From NCBI GenBank assembly GCA_037954235.1, contig JBBMOA010000015.1, positions 24,625,569 to 24,689,568 of the forward strand: a stretch of DNA of 64,000 nucleotides. The letters are read 5' to 3'. The notes beneath the pieces are model-generated. The model saw only the letters and a list, made by a program, of their open reading frames with translations, was not told the origin of the DNA and ran no database searches. This DNA comes from Aulostomus chinensis (taxonomy: Eukaryota > Chordata > Actinopteri > Syngnathiformes > Aulostomidae). Made by a program: the position numbers and the translations under genes. Of the stretch, positions 54,386 through 64,000 are shown one piece after another. The first letter of the stretch is position 1. Every line of letters starts with the position of its first letter.

Positions 54386-55091
54386 TAAACAGACTGATTA
54401 TAAAAATGTTCATCCCCAAGCTTCCATACTTAAATACTGTCAGTAAGTGTTGGAAACTGTTTCAAACAAATTCTACTGTTAAACAGATTTTTTGTATCTT
54501 CAATTTAATTCTAAGTGTTCTGAACAAATTCTACTGTTAAACAGTCAAAATGTTTTCTAATAAAGCTGAATGTGCTCTTGTATACATTTTTATTGTGTTT
54601 CTTTCATGTCCTCCTGAGATCAAAGACAGAATTCTAGGTACAAATAAATACACTATCAAAACCCTGATGACATCATCATGAATTCTGACTTTGATCTGGA
54701 GGCTCTTGCTTTAATCTTGACTATGATCTGACTCATGATTTCTGACAGGTTGCTGTTTCCACTCCAGAGCCAACAGTAGTTGATCCTATCAGACCATTCT
54801 GATGAGCTCAGCTTTTCACTTCATCAATTGAATCACTAATGTGAATATGTTTAGCTTCATGATGTTGGGGGAGGGTTTGTTCAGATGATTCTAGGAGAAT
54901 CAATGATGACATCAATATTTAACATGAACATCAATCAAGAACGACTTGTTTGAACTGAACATACTGGATACTGTGGTGCCTGATGAGGACACAACTGTGG
55001 TACAAAGTTGCAAAAGATGGTTTTTGGAGGGAGATTTAGAAAAGATGGTTTCCAAATCAAATCAGTTGTTACAAGGGAAAGTCTGCACATC

Positions 55092-55094
<3 letters not shown>

Positions 55095-55122
<28 letters not shown>
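55095..55122. repeat. (CA)n microsatellite, cassette C
   Basis: 14 CA units, much shorter than in cassette B. Confidence 0.88.
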
Positions 55123-55124
<2 letters not shown>

Positions 55125-55273
55125 CCACTGACTAACACATATTTTTCATCACGTAAACCACACTGGAGGATTGAAAAAGATTCCACATGTTGGTCAACCA
55201 GAGAAGCTTCAACTGGTGAATCACACAACCATGCATGAAGGTCAAGGTGCATTATCTGCTGTGGCCATTAGCA

Positions 55274-55346
55274 GGGGAATTAGCTCAAATGGTAGAGCGC
55301 TCGCTTAGCATGCGAGAGGTAGAGGGATCGATGCCCTCATTCTCCA
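55274..55346 (+). tRNA. tRNA-Ala (AGC), cassette C
   Basis: 73 nt, identical to 29191-29263, with TTTT 16 nt downstream (55362-55365). Looks fully functional. Confidence 0.94.
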
Positions 55347-55570
55347 GAATACTTGAGCTTCTTTTGTTGTTGATCAGAGGAGCTGCTGTTTGAAGAATGC
55401 TGATGTTTGTCCACAAGTGTGAGAAAGTATCACCCTGCTACTGGAAATGTGAATGAACACGTGCTCAGGTCAAAGCTGGAATGAAACCAGTGACATTGAA
55501 CCACCAACATAGTGAAGGAGTTCATCCTGCAGGTTGATGGCAGCTTTTAAATTCATTCAACATTGATTAG

Positions 55571-56745
55571 GTTCCCCTCTCCTGCTGAATCACCATCCAG
55601 AACCTGGTCAAGAGGAGACTAGAGTTCAGGAGGTGATGTGACAGCTGGTTGGACAACCAAGCATCCAGAGCTGTCCAGTCTGAGATCCCAACTCCACACC
55701 ATCGAGAGCCTCCTGGATGATGTCCTCAAGCAGCAGTCCCTGTTTTTCTCCTGGCTGGACGTGATGCACCTGGATGGCCCCGCAGCTCTGAGAATCCAGC
55801 AAATAATGTTGCTCTCGGCTCATCTGATATCCATCCTCTCCTGTGTATGTCGGTTGTGGAGAAGGGGAGGCGGATTTCTTTTCCTCAAATCTCTCCAGAT
55901 GTCCTTCTTCAGGTGTCAAACTACTTTGCGGTGCTCAAAGAGCTCCCTGACCATGTGGCTACGGGTGCCTCGACCTCTCTGGAGCAGCCTGTCCAGAGTG
56001 GATCCAATGGTTTCCCATGGGAAACGCTGTGATTGTCTCTCTCCTCTTGCTGTCTCATACTCTGTGAGTGCATCTACTGGTCCTTCACCATCGTCCCTGC
56101 TGCTAGGTGGGGCACTGGTTATGACTAAAGCCACTGGTAACATCACCTCGAGCTGAGACTTGCCGGTTGATACTGCTTCATTCAACTCTGCTGCCTCTGC
56201 CACTGCCCTCGCTGGTGAGGCTGACAGCAGGTTTTCTCTCTCATCTGAACTCTCATTTTATGATGGTGGCTGAAATCCTTGTAATTGGTGATTCAATCAT
56301 CAGGTCTGTTGAACTCCCAGGTGCTATCACCAACTGTCTTCCTGGTGCCAAAGTTGTGGACGTTATCAAACTGTCCCCAGAACTCATCGATCTCCACCCC
56401 TCAGCTCACATTCTGATTATACTGGTGTGCACCAATGACGTCATGAAGAGGCAGCCAATCACACTTCATGACCAACTCCAGTCTCTTTTAATTTCAATTC
56501 TGTGTTTCTTCTGGCCCCATCCCTGCTCCTTCCAAATGCAGGGAGCATTTCAGCCGTCTTTACGGTCTGCATGAATGGCTGAAAGACTTCTGGACTGCAA
56601 CTGGTTCTGGTTTTATCAGCAACTTTGACTGTTTTTGGACCGATCCTGTCCTTCACAGATCTGATGGCCCACACCCCAACATGAAAGGTGTTTGACAAAA
56701 CTTCATGAAGTTCATTGCTTTTCATTCTGATTGATGCTCATGTCA
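55571..56745 (+). mobile_element. SGNH-esterase LINE fragment, cassette C
   Basis: A frame at 55638-56156 (LRSQLHTIESLLDDVLKQQS, FFSWLDVMHLDGPAALRIQQ) precedes the SGNH domain at 56262-56720. About 640 bp shorter than the cassette B copy. Confidence 0.65.
56262..56720 (+). pseudogene. LINE SGNH-esterase domain (copy C)
   Basis: Block I is VAEILVIGDSIIRSVELPGA with the GDS nucleophile intact; block III is VCTNDVMKRQ. The C-terminal DGPHPNMKGV block is in another frame after an indel near 56530. The catalytic residues remain but the frame is broken. Confidence 0.65.
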
Positions 56746-57707
56746 GCATGACCCTGAACCAGTAGCCACTCCCACTCATCATGAAAAGCATCTTTCCTCC
56801 CTCAATAATTTACCTGCCACCATACAGGTGTCAAGTACTCCAGTACATTACACAGCAAGACTGTCAAAAAAATCTGTTTGTATGTGTTTGCACAGGTGGG
56901 TTCTGTCTGACCTGATTACTATTAAAATACTTCCTGCTTTTCAGTTTAGTCACTCACTTTCAAAGGGTTGTCTGTGGAATCTAAGAGCCATCTTTAATTG
57001 GTAATGATTTTATTTTAGCACATTTTATTTTCCTTGTTGAAACTTGGTCAGATTCCGATGTTCCTGTCATTCAGGCGTCCTCATGGTCATAGTTTTTGGA
57101 ATAACCTTAGGCTCTCTGGTTGGGGGCAGGGGGGGGGGGCTGCTTCACTAGGATAAATGCTGAGTGGAAATGGAAATCCTCAACAGTGTGATCTCATTAT
57201 CACAAAAGTTTGAAAAAATGGACTCAAAGTGAGCTGGGTAGGACGCTGTCACAGGAGCTGAATGAATGAGTAGGTTCTCTTTTTCATGGGACGTGGATGA
57301 GAGTGAAACAAGAACTTCCTGGATTCAAAAGGACTTTAGTTTGTTGGCATTTTTTCAAAGAAACCAACAAAATCTCTGAGTGGTGCAGATGTCTGATGAC
57401 TCCACAGAGCAGACTGGAGCGCTCAGCCTCAGTCACCTGTGTGAGCCACAGCGGAGCCACCGTGTGTGATGGAGTTTCATTTTTGGCTCCAAGAGACTGG
57501 ATTTAATTGGTGTTTTGTGTGTTTTGAGGCCTACTGGCAGCGACGAATGAATGAACCATTGTTCCATGAGGGAGCTGGTGTCAGGTCAGTCCCTGTTGCT
57601 ACAAGAACTCCTGCTTCTGAGACAAAAGGTGAAACATTCAAGACTCAAATTCCTGTTCTTGTCACAATCCTGCACTCCTAAAGCAAAGCCTGTTCAACAA
57701 GTGGTAG

Positions 57708-57779
57708 AGCAGAGTGGTGCAGCGGAAGCGTGCTGGGCCCATAACCCAGAGGTCGATGGATCAAAACCATCCTCTGCTA
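57708..57779 (+). tRNA. Initiator tRNA-Met (CAT), cassette C second copy
   Basis: 72 nt with GGTGC in the D stem (C to T, still U-G pairable) and ATCAAAA in the T loop. Other arms intact. No TTTT within 100 nt downstream. Confidence 0.85.
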
Positions 57780-57969
57780 AATGAAAAGACCAAAATAAAC
57801 CTGATTGTTTAGAGATGTTTATCTGTTAAAACAGGGTGGAAAAGAAACTGGTCTTCCTGGAGAACAACAAACCATTCTGAGTGTTAATAACAGTCTACTT
57901 TTGACTGAAGCAGAAATTTTACTGATAGAGGCGTTCATTTTAACCTCACAGAAAAATTTCCATTTCTAC

Positions 57970-58500
57970 ACTGTAAACCCGAACAGTACTACGAACTCAA
58001 AAGTATTGTGAGAACAGCAATCAAAATTGGCTATCAAGTCAACCAAACTTTAAATTGCCAAGTGTTCCGAACGAGTAACGTAGTTTTAATTTAATGCTAC
58101 TTAAGTTGTCTGAGTGATCATCTCGGCCTTACTCAAAACCTTTGAATGCGCGGATGCATGCAGCCTAATGACATAAGCATGTCGCTACATTGGCGGGACC
58201 GAATGAAGCCAGAAAAATCCAACCAACATGGAGGACGTGAAGCGAGGGGTACGAGTCGGTCTTCGAGGTTAAGAAAATTGCAAGTGTAAGGGAAAACACT
58301 TCAAAAGTCACTTTCATATTGTTTAATCACATTAATACCGCAATGAAATTGCTTTTTTAGTGTGTCTGTGCTTTTTTCATGTTCAGTCTAACATGCGGCC
58401 TTAAGGCCACGAGGACCTGTTGCGTGAACGGAGAGCAACGGTCATAATGACGATAGTCCCTTTCAGTCGGTATTAGTATCTTTGAATGTGTGTGCTGATA
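57970..58500. mobile_element. Insertion with CACTGTAAAC end, probable DNA transposon fragment
   Basis: The sequence begins CACTGTAAACCCGAACAG and interrupts cassette DNA. The cassette words AGATGTTTATCTGTTAAAAC occur both before (57811) and after (58539). No coding potential or second terminus was identified. Confidence 0.45.
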
Positions 58501-58696
58501 ATGTTAAGATTAGATTGGAATAAACCTTTTTTTTTAGAGATGTTTATCTGTTAAAACAGGGTGGAAAAGAAACTGGTCTTCCTGCAGAACCACAAACCAT
58601 TCTGAGTGTGAAGAACAGTCTACTTTTGACTGAAGTGGAAGTTTATTTTATATACATATAAAATAAATGAATATGTAAATATATATTTTTGAAGGA

Positions 58697-59069
58697 GGCT
58701 TCATGGTGGTGCAGTGGTCAGCACTGTTGCCTCATAGCAAGAAGGTTCTGGATTTGAGTCCCGGCTCGGGCACGGGATCTTTCTGTGTGAGTCTGCATGT
58801 CCTCCCTGTGCCTGTGTGGGTTCTCTATGGTCCTGCGGCTTCTTCCCACCATCCAAAGACATGCAATTGGGCACTCGGCTTATTGATAGTCTAAATTGAC
58901 CGTATGGTATGAAAGTGAGTGTGAATGGTTGTTTGTCTCTATATGTTGGCCTTGCTATGGACTGGTGACCTGTCCAGGGTGAACCCCACCTCTCCCCTGT
59001 TGATGCTGGGATAGGCTCCAGCCCCCTGCGACCCTTAAAGTAGGAATAAGTGGAAGACAATGGATGGAT
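58697..59069 (+). mobile_element. tRNA-derived SINE, full length
   Basis: Paralogue of 46348-46721. A box TGGTGGTGCAGTGGTCAGC, B box GGTTCTGGATTTGAGTCCC, tail AATGGATGGATT. Confidence 0.88.
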
Positions 59070-59145
59070 TGAAATTTATAAAGGTGTTTGTGATTCAACC
59101 TAACAGATAAATTTCCATGTCTATACTGATTATCTGCAATGGTTT

Positions 59146-59290
59146 AGGGGGTGGAGCCCATCCCTGCAGCCTTTGGGCGAGAGGTGGGGTTCACCCTGGA
59201 TGGGTCACTAGTCCATGGCAGGGCCAACACATATAGACAGACAACCATTGGCTCTCCCAGTCATACCTACTGTCAATTTAGAGTCTGGAT
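59146..59290 (-). mobile_element. SINE 3' fragment
   Basis: GGGGTGGAGCCCATCCCTGC. Paralogue of 46797-46940. Confidence 0.65.
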
Positions 59291-59372
59291 GAACCTCTGT
59301 AGCAGAATGAGACCTGTGCCGACGTTAAACATTTCAGCCCACATAAAGTCGGGAGTCATGTGGGAAAGCTAG

Positions 59373-60535
59373 CAAAGTACACCTCACATACACATGGTAC
59401 AGAGACACACACATACAGACAGCCAAAGACAAGATGTGACCCCTTGACGGGCTCCTGTGATGTGGACAGTGACCGGACTGGAAGGGTCCTGGTGGAGATT
59501 CCCCATCAAGAACATCATCTCCTGTATAACCAAAAATGACATTTACATGCTTCTGTGTCCCTGCGGCCTCTCCTACATTGGCAAAACCACAAGACCTTTA
59601 AAAAACAGAATCACAGAACACAGGTGCGCTATCCGCAACCAGGACCCTTCCAGTCCAGTCTCTGTCCACGTCACAGAAGCCCGTCACGGGGTCACCTTAT
59701 TAAAATACATCAGGATTGAATCCATCAAACCCCCTCGCAGAGGTGGGAATGTGGACACGTTACTCCTCAGGAGGGAACTATTCTGGATAAATACATTGGG
59801 TACTCCAGCATCAAAAGGACTTAATGAGGACTTCAACACGAAGCCATTCCTATAAACGTATCATGGTCCACTTTCTGCGATGTTTGAGTGACTTTTTTGA
59901 TGGTCTTGCGGCCATTGAAATAATTTCCATGTGGTTTATGAAGGTGGTGTTTCATGTACCTCTGACTTTCTTATGTATGTGCCTGCGAGATTCTTCCTCT
60001 ATATTTCTATCTGTGTACTGCTTCAATACAATGGATATGACAGGTACCTTTGGTCCTGTCTAAGGATGGATCAGTTTAGATTATCATATAATTTAAAACA
60101 TCTTTAGATTCAACATGTTAAATAACCATCCTATTGATAAAGCAATTTCTTAAAAATATTAAGAGGCGCCTCTATATTCTACTAGATTTATCCCGGCCGG
60201 CCAGCCTCATGTGTTTTCCATCTGTTTTAATTTAAAGTCCTATGTATATATGACATTACAATTATCTTGTGTTTTTTGATGTGTTCATTTTTGTACATAT
60301 GTATGTATTTATTTGTCACGATGTGAATCGTGGAAAAAAAAAAACCCTGATCATGTGACCCCTCAGGGTGGATTAAAAGATGGCGTCCTGTACACAGGAT
60401 TTAGCCTGAAGAAGAGCGGCTACGCTCCAAACGCCGCTGTATGGTGATGTGCGAAATAAATTCACAAAAGTGAGCTGATGTTTGCGGACTCTTTTTTGCC
60501 TTTCTATATTGATGTGTAGTCCAGCACCTATTCAT
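59373..60535 (+). mobile_element. Penelope-like element 3' part (copy 2)
   Basis: Paralogue of 50922-52085 without the LTR-element insertion. Includes an intact GIY-YIG coding end (59457-59855) and the shared 3' non-coding region. Confidence 0.75.
59457..59855 (+). pseudogene. Penelope GIY-YIG endonuclease domain (copy 2, open frame)
   Basis: An uninterrupted frame gives WRFPIKNIISCITKNDIYML, LLCPCGLSYIGKTTRPLKN, EHRCAIRNQD and LLLRRELFWINTLGTPAS, ending GLNEDFNTKPFL. Order and spacing are those of the C-terminal GIY-YIG domain of Penelope-like retroelements. The N-terminal RT is missing, so despite the open frame it is a 5'-truncated copy. Confidence 0.75.
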
Positions 60536-60734
60536 GGGATGTGCGCAACTTCTCTACTTTTGCATATCCAGGAATGTCCAATTCCTTTGTGGTACCTGAA
60601 GATAGTATAAAGTCCATCACGTCACACAAACACACACACACACAGCTTGAAATCAGTATAAAAATGTGTGTCATCTTCTGTATCATTGGAAGACATCTCT
60701 GACTGCATTGCTTGTAGGATTCTAGGAGGATTGT

Positions 60735-61800
60735 AGGAGCTGTCCAGTCTGAGATCCACACCATCGAGAGCCTGCTGGATGATGTCCTCAAGCAGCAGTC
60801 CCTGTTTGTCTCCTGGCTGGACGCGCTGCACCTGGATGGCCCTGCAGCTCTGAGAATCCAGGAAATAGTTTTGCTCTTGGCTCATCTGATGTCCATCCTC
60901 TCCTGCGTACGTTGGTTGTGGAGAAGGGGAGACGGATTTCTTTTCCTCAATTCTCTCCAGATGTCCTTCTTGTGTGTCAAACTACTTTGCTCAAAGAGCT
61001 CCCTGACCCAGTGGCTACGGGTGCCTCGACCTCTCTGGAGCAGCCCGTCCTGAGTGGATCCAACAGTTTCCCATGGGAAACGCTGTGGTTGTCTCTCTCC
61101 TCTTGCTGTCTCCAACTCTGAGAGCGCTTCTACTGGTCCTTCACCATCGTCCCTGCTGCTAGGTGGAGCACTGGTTATGACTAAAGCCACTGGTAACATC
61201 ACCTCTAGCTGAGACTTGCCGGTTGATACTGCTTCATTAAACTGTGCTGCCTCTGCCACTGCCCTCGCTGGTGAGGCTGACAGCAGGTTTTCTCTCTCAT
61301 CTGAACTCTCTGTTTACGATGGTGGCTGAAATCCTGGTCATTGGTGATTCAATCATCAGGTCTGTTGAACTCCCAGGTGCTATCACCAACTATCTTCCTG
61401 GTGCCAAAGTTATGGACGTTATCAAACTGTCCCCAGTACTCATCGATCTCCACCCCTCAGCTCACATTCTGATTATACAGGTGTGCACCAATGACATCAT
61501 GAGGAGGCAGTCAATCACACTTCATGACCAACTCCAGTCTCTTGTAATTTCAATTCTGTGTTTCTTCTGGCCCCATCCCTGCTCCTTCCAAATGCAGGGA
61601 GCATTTCAGTCGTCTTTACGGTCTGCATGAATGGCTGAAAGACTTCTGGACTGCAACTGGTTCTGGTTTTATCAGCAACTTTGACTGTTTTTGGACCGAT
61701 CCTGTCCTTCACAGATCTGATGGCCCACACCCCAACATGAAAGGTGTTTGACAAAACTTCATGAAGTTCATTGCTTTTCATTCTGATTGATGCTCATGTC
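60735..61800 (+). mobile_element. SGNH-esterase LINE fragment (cassette D)
   Basis: It begins at AGCTGTCCAGTCTGAGATCC and carries SWLDALHLDGPAALRIQE-like text, then the SGNH domain (61318-61776). The tRNA genes of this unit are missing; it follows a Penelope 3' end directly. Confidence 0.65.
61318..61776 (+). pseudogene. LINE SGNH-esterase domain (copy D)
   Basis: VAEILVIGDSIIRSVELPGA (GDS intact) and VCTNDIMRRQ, then a shifted FWTATGSGFISNFDCF and DGPHPNMKGV. Same lesion pattern as the other copies, so the frame break predates the duplications. Confidence 0.65.
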
Positions 61801-62264
61801 AGCATGACCCTGAGCCAGTAGCCACTCCCACTCATCATGAAGAGCACCTTTCCTCCCTCAATAATTTACCTGCCACCATACAGGTGTCAAGTACTCCAGT
61901 ACATTACACAGCAAGACTGTCAAAAAACCTGTTAGTATGTGTTTACACAGGTGGGTTCTGTCTGACTTGATTACTATTAAAATACTTCCTGCTCGTCAGT
62001 TTAGTCACTCACTTTCAAAGGGTTGTCTGTGGAATCTAAGAGCCATCTTTTATTGTGAATGATTTTATTTTAGCACATTTTTATTTTCCTTGTTGAAACT
62101 TGGTCAGAGTCTGAAGTTCCTTTCATGAAGACATGTCCTCATGGTCATAGTTTTTGGAATAATCTTAGGCTCTCTGTTTTGAGGGGGGGCTGCTTCACTT
62201 GGATAAATGCTGAGTGGAAATGGAAATCCTCTCCAGTTTGATCTCGTTATGATGAAGGATCTTT

Positions 62265-62500
62265 TAAAGGATTTTAACAGAAGAGGAACGATCTAAGTAC
62301 TTCTCTCAACTTACTGCTGCTTACCCCCATAACCCTAGGCTGCTTTTCAAGACCATCAGTTCCCTGATCCACTGCCCTCCTGTGACTGCTGAAGTAACTT
62401 CTATTGAGAGATGTCCATCTTTTCGTTCCTTTTTGTTCATCAGGTCTCAAACATCAGAACCTCAAATGTTCCATCTCTGTTTACTTCATCATACAGAAAA
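62265..62500 (+). pseudogene. LINE polyprotein linker fragment
   Basis: A frame gives SKYFSQLTAAYPHNPRLLFK followed by TISSLIHCPP. It matches the EARS.YFS.LI......PR.LF.TI..L region between endonuclease and RT of L2-group LINEs. Confidence 0.6.
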
Positions 62501-62523
62501 CTGGACCACACCTTCAGGTCTTC

Positions 62524-62800
62524 ACTGTAACAAATTGCTGTGTATTTACGGTGGATTTACAACAGTATTCTACTGTATTTCATGATAATTGTAAAATACT
62601 GTTAAATATTCATCCCTTTCCTGTAAATTTACAGATAAAATGGCCAGTTAACAATGACATCGAGACAAAGGTCAGATAAGTTAATTTAACAGCACTAAAC
62701 AGTATTTGAAATGAATTGCTTTAAATTTACAGTGGATTACAACACGATATTACAGTACTTTATAATAATTGTAAACTACTGTTTTATATCCATGCTGACA
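62524..62800. mobile_element. MITE-like element with two direct repeats of about 80 bp
   Basis: It starts CACTGTAACAAATTG. The units 62533-62613 and 62718-62797 are direct repeats (TTTACGGTGGATTTACAACA versus TTTACAGTGGATTACAACAC; ATAATTGTAAA shared). ACTGT/ACAGT words are shared with the MITE at 3058-3392. Confidence 0.55.
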
Positions 62801-63529
62801 TGTTGATTAACAACTAATGCTCAGTCAATAACAAACTTAATTTCACAGCATGAAACAGTATTTTCTTCAAACCAGTGGAAACCAGTGTCAATTGCAGCCA
62901 GAGCAGCGCATGGAGAGCAGGGAATGTAAATTCATGCTCATCTCCTAAAGCTGAAGTGTCCACTGTCGTTTTGTCTGCATGATTCTTGAACTGTTGACTT
63001 TTCAATTGATTGTTCAGTCCTTTTCAATATTTCAGGTTGCTAAAGCAAGCTCTGTTGCTAGCTTGAGCCCAAGCCTTTTTGCTCGCCTTCAAAAAGTGTT
63101 TTTCATTGTTTTTATTGTAGTTCATGTGTCATAACCACCGTTCCTTCAGTCGGTAGGGGTGGGGGGCGATGTAACTATCGCTGGCCTGCATGATAATATC
63201 TAATCACTGTTAGAGCTGGCCCGCTGGATTATTGCATGCACCGCTAATACACTACAAATCCCACAATGCACCGTAAGTGAGTTAGCGTGTCAATCGGGAG
63301 CCCGCGAGCGCAAGTCCTCTTGCACTCATTCATCAGCACTCTAAAGGCATGTTCAGACTTGGTACAGAAATGGTAAAAATCTTGGTATATCATCCACCAG
63401 AAATTTCTTGTAGAGAAATATTTCCATGATAAATGACTATGGAAAGCTCCCAATAAGAAGTGAATACACCTGATTTTTGAAATTTATAATAATTATTAAT
63501 GTTCTGATATGCTTTGCAGGCTTTGTTAA
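62801..63529. other. Non-coding; no gene recognised
   Basis: No feature could be supported. Confidence 0.4.
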
Positions 63530-63657
63530 TTTCAGGTTCAATTCATGCAATAAGGTCATTTGCAAGGTCTCAATAAACACTGAACCAGTCTGGCCCTCGA
63601 CTTTTACCAATTTTTAAAATTTTGGCCAACTGTGTATTTGAGTTTGACACCCCTGTC
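63530..63657. mobile_element. hAT-type terminal remnant
   Basis: Ends GTATTTGAGTTTGACACCCCTG, the complement of a CAGGGGTGTCAAAC terminus common in hAT elements. Confidence 0.5.
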
Positions 63658-64000
63658 TTAGAAACTACAAATAAATTGCCAATTACAATGTTGAACTAAC
63701 TTGTGTCAACTTGTGATATTACAGAGCTGCCTGTGCTCCTCAAACGCAAAGGAAGGATCTTCCACAAGTTTAGATTTAGTATGTTAGTATATCACATGAT
63801 TTTTGTGGTCAAAGATAGACATTTAACTAAAGCAAAATAATCTTGTGTGACGTGTGCTAAGACATGCACTCATATGTTAACATATGTTAGGCATATGTGG
63901 ACCCACAGTTGCACACCCAGTGCTTCTTGTAAGTGTGTTTTTCCTGGATGTCATAGAACTTTCCAAAAGTTCAGAACATTTAAATCTCACAGCGACCGCC
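63658..64000. other. Non-coding, with a possible small exon at 63726-63779
   Basis: An acceptor-like GATATTACAG precedes an open stretch reading LPVLLKRKGRIFHKFRF. No donor of quality follows (AGTATGTTAG), so the call is weak. Confidence 0.2.

Larger units (their letters stand above)
53640..57800 (+). repeat. tRNA cassette C (one full repeat unit, 54014-57707)
   Basis: Same order as cassette B: iMet (54014), SINE fragment, (CA)n, Ala (55274), SGNH-LINE (55571-56745), conserved flank, iMet (57708). The period is 3694 bp. Confidence 0.8.

Noticed and set aside
56262..56720. A host GDSL lipase gene
   Set aside because: It is repeated with the same frame lesion in four places and matches the SGNH domain carried by LINEs.
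59457..59855. A domesticated GIY-YIG nuclease gene
   Set aside because: Although the frame is open, it is a 5'-truncated Penelope copy with shared 3' flank and a broken paralogue; no promoter or splice evidence.

Overview
The window looks like nuclear DNA of a ray-finned fish, probably a percomorph teleost. The reasons are spliced exons with GT/AG borders, long CA/TG/AT/TCTA microsatellites, tRNA-derived SINEs with an L2-like GGATGGATGG tail, several LINE groups, Ty1/copia and Gmr1-like Ty3 LTR elements, Penelope-like, hAT, piggyBac and foldback elements, and Pol III tRNA genes. There are no operons, CRISPR arrays or bacterial signals. All family names come from motif recognition by eye; no search was run.

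Layout. 1-2145: the last four exons of a spliced gene resembling teleost SAMD3-like proteins. 2146-6880: a palindromic foldback element, a CACTGTAA-ended MITE, an internally deleted copia element (minus) and a decayed coding relic. 6872-7235: a SINE with perfect 12-bp target-site duplications. 7520-9880: an intact 592-codon reading frame (minus) of an uncharacterised, probably teleost-specific family. 10201-12703: a Harbinger-type Myb fragment and a frameshifted zinc-finger/tyrosine-recombinase pseudogene. 13667-24524: mostly mobile DNA (LINE fragments, a solo LTR, a second copia element with gag-PR-INT order, piggyBac MITE, hAT relic). 24706-26124: an intact single-exon tail-anchored coiled-coil protein.

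From about 26.3 kb to 62.3 kb the window is a tRNA-gene cluster built from segmental duplicates in direct and inverted orientation. Each unit carries an initiator-methionine tRNA gene, a tRNA-Ala(AGC) gene about 1.0-1.3 kb downstream, then a fragment of a LINE encoding an SGNH-esterase-like domain. Successive units repeat at about 3.6-3.7 kb (42471 to 46084; 54014 to 57708). An inverted block (29485-34640) carries two more iMet genes on the minus strand. The cluster has been invaded by SINEs, Penelope-like GIY-YIG fragments, a Tx1-like LINE with a second LINE nested in it, a LINE with a 2A-like peptide, and a Gmr1-like LTR element that lacks reverse transcriptase and has host-flank sequence just inside its 3' LTR. 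62.3-64 kb holds transposon relics only.

The best candidates for real function are the two intact protein-coding genes (7641-9419 and 24706-26124), the terminal SAMD3-like exons, the best-preserved tRNA genes, and possibly a duplicated 57-residue secreted-peptide frame (30798-30971 and 52789-52962). A thread linking the mobile and host parts is that both copia elements have primer-binding sites complementary to the 3' end of the same initiator tRNA that is amplified in the cluster.
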